Shown here piece after piece: positions 59,683 to 64,000 of a stretch of 64,000 bases of DNA (positions within the stretch are counted from its first letter, which is position 1; each line of letters begins with the position of its first letter). Location of the stretch: assembly GCF_024462815.1 (NCBI RefSeq), contig NZ_JANGCG010000004.1, positions 62,001-126,000 of the forward strand, read 5' to 3'. This DNA comes from Gemmiger formicilis (GTDB taxonomy: Bacteria > Bacillota > Clostridia > Oscillospirales > Ruminococcaceae). A program made the position numbers and the translations under genes. The notes beneath the pieces were generated by a model that was not told the origin of the DNA, did no database searches, and saw nothing but the letters and a program-made list of their open reading frames with translations.

Positions 59683-60099
59683 TACGAAACTGGTGGAAAC
59701 ATATACAAATGTTGCACGCAAATTTGCACGCTGTTTGTTTTTTGACGGAAATTGACTGGCACAACCGACGAAAAAGGACAAAATATTTCAGAAAACATAA
59801 AAATTGGATTCTGAAAGCATAATTTGTGTGAACAAACCGCTTCAGTGACGGTCAAAAGCCGTCATTCTTACCAAAAGCGAAAAATGAAAAATTTTCTCTT
59901 TTGTGCAGGAAATGGAAAATAATGATGTTGTGCATTTTGAACAAAGAAACGGCACATAATTATGCTATAATGCACAATGCAAGGAAGGAAAGAGCAAGGT
60001 GGCTCACCGCCTTGCCGCAGGGCTGTGCGCCCGGTTCCGCAGTGGAGTCCGGTGCTGAAGATACAGCTGTGCGCGGGAATGATTCGGAGGTCATTTATT
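59683..60099 (+). promoter_or_regulatory. AT-rich gap with extended -10 promoter and structured leader
   Basis: The first 280 bases are AT-rich and show no gene; a small hairpin (TGACGG/CCGTCA, about 59846-59865) is present. An extended -10 TGCTATAAT is at 59964-59971 without a clear -35. The 125-nt leader that follows is GC-rich with a GCAAGGTGG/CCGCCTTGC hairpin (about 59993-60016) and two copies of GCTGTGCGC. These suggest post-transcriptional control of the HPr-like gene. Confidence 0.5.
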
Positions 60100-60321
60100 A
60101 TGGTGAAACAAGTCAAGGTTTCCAATTTTACTGAGGTCAAGGGAATCGTGTCTGCTGCCGCCAAGTGTTATAACGATGTCGGCGTGCATGACATGAAGGG
60201 CAGCATTGCCGATGCAAAGAGCATTCTGGGCATGATGAGCCTGGATTACAGCCACCCTGTCAAAATCGTTTGCGAGGACGAGCATGACCTGAACTGCGTT
60301 GTCAACGCACTCAAGCAGTAA
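60100..60321 (+). CDS. HPr/Crh-like protein lacking the active-site histidine
   Basis: This 73-residue protein has the HPr fold. The regulatory serine region DAKSILGMMSL (Ser46 equivalent) is conserved, but the GLHARPA loop with His15 is replaced by FTEVKGIVSAA. It therefore cannot act as a phosphotransfer carrier. It resembles Crh of Bacillus, which keeps only Ser46 and works with CcpA in catabolite repression. CGGAGG sits 9 bases before ATG 60100. It is a single gene with a long leader and a strong terminator. Confidence 0.8.
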   Translation: MVKQVKVSNFTEVKGIVSAAAKCYNDVGVHDMKGSIADAKSILGMMSLDYSHPVKIVCEDEHDLNCVVNALKQ

Positions 60322-60332
60322 AAAATCGGAAT

Positions 60333-60378
60333 CCGCCCGCTGCCGCTTCCCCCGAGAAGTAGCAGCGGGCGGTTTTTG
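60333..60378 (+). terminator. Terminator of the HPr-like gene
   Basis: CCGCCCGCTGC / GCAGCGGGCGG is a perfect 11-bp stem followed by TTTTTG. Confidence 0.92.
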
Positions 60379-60519
60379 TTTCGGCCCTGCCTGACGCTTC
60401 AGCGCGGAAAACGACTGTCCCAACCGTAAAATAGGAAGTTTGAAAACAAGAGAAAACAAGAGCATTTGCAAGAATTTGAGAGCAAGCACGGAATAAATTA
60501 AAATTCTTGCCAAAAACCG

Positions 60520-60548
60520 TTGACGCGGGGCACAGTTTCTGCTATAAT
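60520..60548 (+). promoter_or_regulatory. Promoter of rplM-rpsI
   Basis: TTGACG (60520-60525) and TATAAT (60543-60548), 17 bp apart, with TGC before the -10. The 80-nt leader contains an AGCGTCC/GGGCGCT hairpin that could be an L13-type autoregulatory leader. Confidence 0.85.
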
Positions 60549-60634
60549 CACAATTGCGCGAAAAAGCGTCCTGCGGGGCGCTGTTAAATACCGTTACAAG
60601 ACGGACGTGTTAATTTATCAATGGAGGACCTATT

Positions 60635-61066
60635 ATGAGCACGACTCTCGCTAAGCCCGCTGAAATGGCTGACCGCAAGTGGTATGTGATCGACGCCGCC
60701 GGCAAGCCCCTCGGCCGCGTTGCTGCCAAGGCTGCTGTCATCCTGCGCGGCAAGAACAAGACCACCTTCACCCCCAATGTTGACTGTGGCGACAATGTCA
60801 TCATCATCAACTGCGACCAGGCTGTCCTGACCGGCAAGAAGCTGGAGAAGAAGTTCCATCGCACCCACTCCGGCTGGATTGGCGGCCTGAAGGAGACCCA
60901 GTACAAGACCCTGATGGCTGAGAACAGCGACAAGGCTATGACCTACGCTGTCAAGGGCATGGTTCCCTCTAACACCATCGGCGCCAAGGCTATGACCCGC
61001 CTGCACTGCTACAAGGCTGCTGACCACGCTCATGCTGCGCAGAAGCCCGAAGCAGTTGAGATCTGA
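60635..61066 (+). CDS. rplM: 50S ribosomal protein L13
   Basis: 143 residues with canonical RKWYVIDAAGKPLGRVAAKAA, LRGKNK and the SGWIGGLKE region. GGAGG is upstream of ATG 60635. It forms an operon with rpsI 18 bases downstream, the universal arrangement. Codon choice is strongly biased to preferred codons, as expected of a highly expressed gene. Confidence 0.98.
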   Translation: MSTTLAKPAEMADRKWYVIDAAGKPLGRVAAKAAVILRGKNKTTFTPNVDCGDNVIIINCDQAVLTGKKLEKKFHRTHSGWIGGLKETQYKTLMAENSDKAMTYAVKGMVPSNTIGAKAMTRLHCYKAADHAHAAQKPEAVEI

Positions 61067-61084
61067 GTGAGGAGGCAATAGAAG

Positions 61085-61483
61085 ATGTACGAAACCAAAC
61101 CTTATTTCTACGGCACTGGCCGTCGTAAGCATTCCGTTGCCCGCGTTCGCGTTTACAACGGCACCGGCAAGATGACCATCAATGGCCGCGACATCAACGA
61201 TTACTTTGGTCTGGAGACCCTGAAGCTGCTGGCTAACAGCCCCCTGGTTCTGACTGAGAACGAGGGCAAGTTTGACGTTGTCGTCAACGTTGTCGGCGGT
61301 GGCTGTGCAGGCCAGGCTGGCGCTATCCGCCACGGCCTGTCCCGCGCCCTGCTGCAGTTCAACCCCGAGCTGCGCTCCACCCTGAAGAAGGCTGGCTTCC
61401 TGACCCGCGATCCTCGTATGAAGGAACGTAAGAAGTACGGCCTCAAAGCAGCCCGTCGCGCACCGCAGTTCAGCAAGCGCTAA
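61085..61483 (+). CDS. rpsI: 30S ribosomal protein S9
   Basis: 132 residues: [20 protein letters not shown] at the start is canonical, as are [14 protein letters not shown] and the basic end RRAPQFSKR that reaches the P site. GAGGAGG precedes ATG 61085. A strong terminator closes the operon. Confidence 0.98.
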   Translation: MYETKPYFYGTGRRKHSVARVRVYNGTGKMTINGRDINDYFGLETLKLLANSPLVLTENEGKFDVVVNVVGGGCAGQAGAIRHGLSRALLQFNPELRSTLKKAGFLTRDPRMKERKKYGLKAARRAPQFSKR

Positions 61484-61514
61484 TCGACTGCTCAGACTAT
61501 ATCAAAATGGTTCA

Positions 61515-61548
61515 AAAACCCCGGAAAATCAAGGTTTTCCGGGGTTTT
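61515..61548 (+). terminator. Terminator of rplM-rpsI
   Basis: AAAACCCCGGAAAA / TTTTCCGGGGTTTT is a perfect 14-bp stem with a 6-nt loop. Confidence 0.95.
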
Positions 61549-62067
61549 ACTATATCTAAACAGGCTGATATGGTTTGACCAAATTTAGCAAAACGAGAGC
61601 TGTTTTCACCCAATTTTTAGTGGTCCGCAAGTGGTTAACTGGCCAAAAAGAGGGCGAAAAGAGGGGCAAGTGGTTCCCAAAGTGGTTAACCGAGAGCCGA
61701 TTTTGGGGGTACTTTTCAGCCCTCCTTCCCCTCGTTTTTTTGGCTGTGGCAGTTTGGCATAGTTTGAGCTAATTTGAATAATTGAATATGAATTTGATGT
61801 AGCACACAGATTATAAATGCTGCGTACTCCTATGCCGGTTTTTCTGACCCTCAAGGGCCCTGATTTGGTCCCCAAAATGTACCCAAAGGGCATTTTGGCA
61901 TACGAAAAGCCCCTGATTACGTAAGTACAATAATCAGGGGCTTAAAGTATTTTATAGAACGACCTCTACAGTGAGGTCCTTCCATTGCCTAGGCCAAAGG
62001 ACACAGCCACGCGAATTTTGATAAGAACGTGCCTTGTCATAATCCAGTGTGAACGACCAAGAACGGG
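61549..62067. other. Gap after rpsI without convincing genes
   Basis: Low-complexity, lower-GC sequence contains two AAGTGGTTAAC copies (about 61627 and 61679) and no credible coding frame; a 95-codon minus-strand frame has no SD or homology. A long perfect hairpin lies at 61907-61943. The region looks like a junction left by insertion or deletion beside the rpsI operon. Confidence 0.5.
61907..61943. terminator. Bidirectional terminator-like hairpin
   Basis: AAGCCCCTGATTA / TAATCAGGGGCTT is a perfect 13-bp stem with an 11-nt loop, with AAAG on the right and GAAAA on the left. Confidence 0.65.
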
Positions 62068-62302
62068 TCAAATTACTGGCGCGGGTTCTTGATTGCGCTC
62101 TGTGCCGCTCTCCCGCGTAACACGGTACTGCTCCGCCGTCAGCTTGTCCCGGATGGATTTCGCCGCGGGCTTCTGATAGTCGCCCGAATCGATGCGCAGC
62201 CGGGAAAACAGCTCCATCTCCGCGTGCGGGATGTGGCAGTAGCCGTTCGGGTTCTTTTCGAGGTAGTTCTGGTGGTACTCCTCGGCGGGGTAAATTCGTT
62301 TG
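62068..62302 (-). pseudogene. Relic of an MsrA-MsrB fusion (methionine sulfoxide reductase)
   Basis: The minus-strand frame contains the MsrA C-terminus (IYPAEEYHQNYLEKNPNGYCHI) and the beginning of MsrB (KLTAEQYRVTRESGTER). MsrA's N-terminal catalytic GCFW region and the whole MsrB catalytic domain are missing. The frame begins out of phase with the end of the TlpA-like gene and closes with an unrelated ending EPAPVI. It is an internal fragment of a gene left by deletions at both ends and cannot be functional. It explains the redox partners upstream. Confidence 0.8.
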
Positions 62303-63259
62303 TCAGCCCATATCGGCGGCAAGAGCCTGGTCGATGAGCTTTTGCAGCGTCTCCGCCTGATTCTTTTCCGTGATAGCACCTACGATGGGTTCACCCACGA
62401 TATTGCCGTTGCGGTCGACCACATAGGTGGTGGGATAGGCAAAGATGTTGGCAGTGAACTTTCCCGCCTCTCCGTCGGAAGGGAAATACACATTCTGATA
62501 GGTGGCGCCCTTCTTGGTCAGCACATCCTTCGCCTCGGAAATCGCCGCCTCGTCGCCGTCCAGCGTAAAGGTGTTGACGCCGATGAGTGCGCCGCCCTTC
62601 TCTGCCAGCTCGCGGTTCAGCGCGTCCAGATCGGCAAGCTCGCCCACGCAGGGATTACAGGTGGTGAACCAGAAATTCACTACGGTGACGGCGTTGCCGG
62701 AGAACAGATCGTCACTTTTCACCGGGTTCCCATCCAGATCCTTGCCCTCAAAGGCAGGGAATTTCTGCATACTGCCGTCATCAAGCGGCGTGGTCATGTC
62801 GCTGCCTGCGGGCACGCTCATGGCGTCATCGGTAGACTGCTGTGCCACCTCGGGGTACTTTTCCTCAATCAGGGTCAGCTGGTTTTCGATGTCGCGAATC
62901 TTCTCCGCTTCTCCCTGAAGCAGGTTCATCTCATCTGTCGTAAACTGATCCTTGGCGGATTCGATTGTACTGAGCAGGAAATCACCGTAGTTTTTGCCGT
63001 CCTCCTGCAGGGCCATGCCCTTGTCGGCTGACATATATACCTTTTCCCAAAGCTCTGTGTTCTCCGAGAGAATGTCATTTTCCTGCGCCATCAGATCGTT
63101 GTACATGGCAACCGCTTCCTCGGCATTCTTCGGTTCGCTGCTCGTTCCGTCCGTTTTGTCTCCGCCCTTTGTGCCGCAGGCTGCCAGAGAGAGCACTACC
63201 AGTGTAGTAAGCAGCAGCGCCAGCAACCGGCTGGCAGTATTCATTCTATTCATCTTCAT
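62303..63259 (-). CDS. TlpA/ResA-like thioredoxin-fold lipoprotein
   Basis: This 318-residue protein has a lipoprotein signal with lipobox LSLAAC (Cys about 28), a charged linker and a helical spacer (about 45-150). A TlpA-like redoxin domain follows with VVNFWFTTCNPCVGEL (CxxC as CNPC) and the cis-Pro segment AYPTTYVVDRNGNIVGE. It would deliver electrons to an extracytoplasmic partner, classically a secreted MsrAB. AAGGAG precedes ATG 63259. It lies 5 bases after the membrane Fe-S gene on the same strand. Its last codons touch the Msr relic, so its natural C-terminus may be altered. Confidence 0.88.
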   Translation of the reverse strand: MKMNRMNTASRLLALLLTTLVVLSLAACGTKGGDKTDGTSSEPKNAEEAVAMYNDLMAQENDILSENTELWEKVYMSADKGMALQEDGKNYGDFLLSTIESAKDQFTTDEMNLLQGEAEKIRDIENQLTLIEEKYPEVAQQSTDDAMSVPAGSDMTTPLDDGSMQKFPAFEGKDLDGNPVKSDDLFSGNAVTVVNFWFTTCNPCVGELADLDALNRELAEKGGALIGVNTFTLDGDEAAISEAKDVLTKKGATYQNVYFPSDGEAGKFTANIFAYPTTYVVDRNGNIVGEPIVGAITEKNQAETLQKLIDQALAADMG

Positions 63260-63264
63260 CTGTT

Positions 63265-64000
63265 TTATATCTCCTTGTTATCCTTGTTTTTTTGCGGCAT
63301 TTCAGCCACGTTTGTTTTATCTTTACCGTCTCCAAAGCCGTAGCGGAAGCACACGGCTTTCGTCGGACAGGCGCGGATGCACATTCCGCAGCGGATGCAC
63401 TCGGTATGGTTGGGCGTTTTCGTCACATCCACATCCATCTTGCAGGCTTTGGCGCATTTCCCGCAGGAAACGCACTTATTCTTATCCACCTTCATCTGGA
63501 AGAGGGACACCCGGTTGAACAGCGCGTAGAACGCGCCCAGCGGGCAGAGCCACTTGCAGAACGGTCGGTAGAACAGTACGCTCAGCGCAATCACCGACAG
63601 CAGGATGCTGAATTTCCATGTAAACAGCTTGCCCAGCGCCGCCCGGATGCCGGAATTGGCAAGGGACAGCGGGATGGCTCCCTCCAGCACGCCTTGGGGG
63701 CAGAGGTATTTGCAGAAGAACGGGTTTCCCATGCCAACATCGTTCACAAGGAACGCCGGCAGCAGGAAAACCATCACCAGCAGGACAGCGTATTTCAGGT
63801 ATGTCAGCGGCTTCAGCTTCTTTGTGGAAAACTTCTTAGTGGGGATTTTGTGCAGCAGCTCCTGAAACCAGCCGAAGGGACACAGAAAACCGCAGATAAA
63901 GCGCCCCAGCAGCACGCCCAGCAGAATGAGGATGCCTGTGATATAGTAGGAGAAGCTGAACTTGGAAGACCCAACCACCGCCTGAAACGCCCCAATGGGG
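63265..64000 (-). CDS. Membrane 4Fe-4S ferredoxin-like protein, NapH/YccM type (5' end outside window)
   Basis: At least 240 residues are present and the frame runs off the window end (PIGAFQAVV upstream). Membrane helices alternate with CGFLCPFGWFQEL, KYLCPQGVLEGA and CKWLCPLGAFYALF motifs. The C-terminus has two ferredoxin clusters (CVSCGKCAKACKMDV and CIRCGMCIRACPTKA). Such proteins take electrons from quinol or cytoplasmic donors. Placement directly upstream of a TlpA-like lipoprotein suggests an electron path across the membrane to an extracytoplasmic thiol system. A GTG at 63978 is not the start because homology continues beyond it. Confidence 0.85.
   Translation of the reverse strand, partial: PIGAFQAVVGSSKFSFSYYITGILILLGVLLGRFICGFLCPFGWFQELLHKIPTKKFSTKKLKPLTYLKYAVLLVMVFLLPAFLVNDVGMGNPFFCKYLCPQGVLEGAIPLSLANSGIRAALGKLFTWKFSILLSVIALSVLFYRPFCKWLCPLGAFYALFNRVSLFQMKVDKNKCVSCGKCAKACKMDVDVTKTPNHTECIRCGMCIRACPTKAVCFRYGFGDGKDKTNVAEMPQKNKDNKEI

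Noticed and set aside
59977..60099. HPr-like protein starting 41 codons earlier at ATG 59977
   Set aside because: The ATG lies about 6 bases after the -10, leaving no room for an SD, and the added residues are unlike HPr; the CGGAGG before ATG 60100 decides the start.
61606..61893. 95-codon minus-strand frame in the gap after rpsI
   Set aside because: No SD, no recognisable homology and repetitive low-complexity DNA beneath it.

Overview
This 64 kb window comes from a GC-rich bacterial chromosome. SD-led genes, A-type promoters, tRNA genes and core genes (leuS, polA, tsaD, rplM-rpsI, murE, glyA) are all visible. The gene set points to an anaerobic Firmicute of the Clostridia, probably Oscillospiraceae near Gemmiger, Subdoligranulum or Faecalibacterium. 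The evidence is a mix of citrate synthase/aconitase/isocitrate dehydrogenase, DUF1540 and DUF5662 proteins, a Crh/HPr-like protein, an ECF S component and a dense family of GTAGGGG hairpin repeats. The taxonomic guess is inference from gene content, not from a marker search.

Layout. 1-9.7 kb: the end of leuS, a glycosyltransferase plus MATE exporter pair, a membrane-anchored lysozyme/pseudo-nucleotidase fusion, a beta-CASP nuclease and a DUF5662 protein. 9.7-19.9 kb: a secreted SGNH hydrolase, a vitamin-type ECF S component divergent from a MocR regulator, glyA, hisB, a solo Hsp70, a TVP38-type membrane protein and citrate synthase. 20-24.5 kb: isocitrate dehydrogenase, an AlkD-like protein and aconitase, which with citrate synthase give the oxidative branch from acetyl-CoA to 2-oxoglutarate. 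24.5-28.2 kb: a compact locus resembling a type I toxin-antitoxin system, an HslV-like protein, an RpiB-like isomerase, and mgtE behind an unusual leader. 28.2-38.0 kb: glgB, then a cell-wall cluster of murE-asnB, a membrane-anchored XRE regulator, a D-aspartate-ligase-like ATP-grasp enzyme and a second asnB. 38.0-38.4 kb: tRNA-Arg, tRNA-His and tRNA-Gln.

38.4-46.8 kb is an AT-rich mobile island. It carries five overlapping minus-strand genes (an excisionase-like HTH protein, three tyrosine recombinases and a Tn554 TnpC/DUF6262-like protein), then a zinc-finger-like cargo protein and several very small genes. 46.8-61.5 kb returns to core sequence: a TPR-histidine kinase-receiver hybrid, DUF1540, polA-tsaD, dus, a YfbR-like nucleotidase, a YfhO-like protein, tex, a Crh-like HPr paralogue and rplM-rpsI. 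61.5-64 kb holds a gene-poor stretch, a relic of an MsrA-MsrB fusion gene, a TlpA-like lipoprotein and a membrane 4Fe-4S protein cut by the window end.

The two most striking signals are regulatory. (1) At 24.74-25.05 kb, facing consensus promoters flank a 29-residue cationic ORF. Its SD lies in a GAAA-loop hairpin, its mRNA ends can pair over 10 bp, and a convergent antisense RNA has its own terminator inside the ORF. (2) At 26.51-26.78 kb, the mgtE leader encodes a 31-residue peptide starting MDTPSPSP, which recalls the proline-rich MgtL peptide of enterobacteria. An 8-bp antiterminator lies inside that ORF, and a terminator contains the mgtE SD. GTAGGGG repeats occur in nearly every long intergenic gap and keep their ends while exchanging different palindromes.
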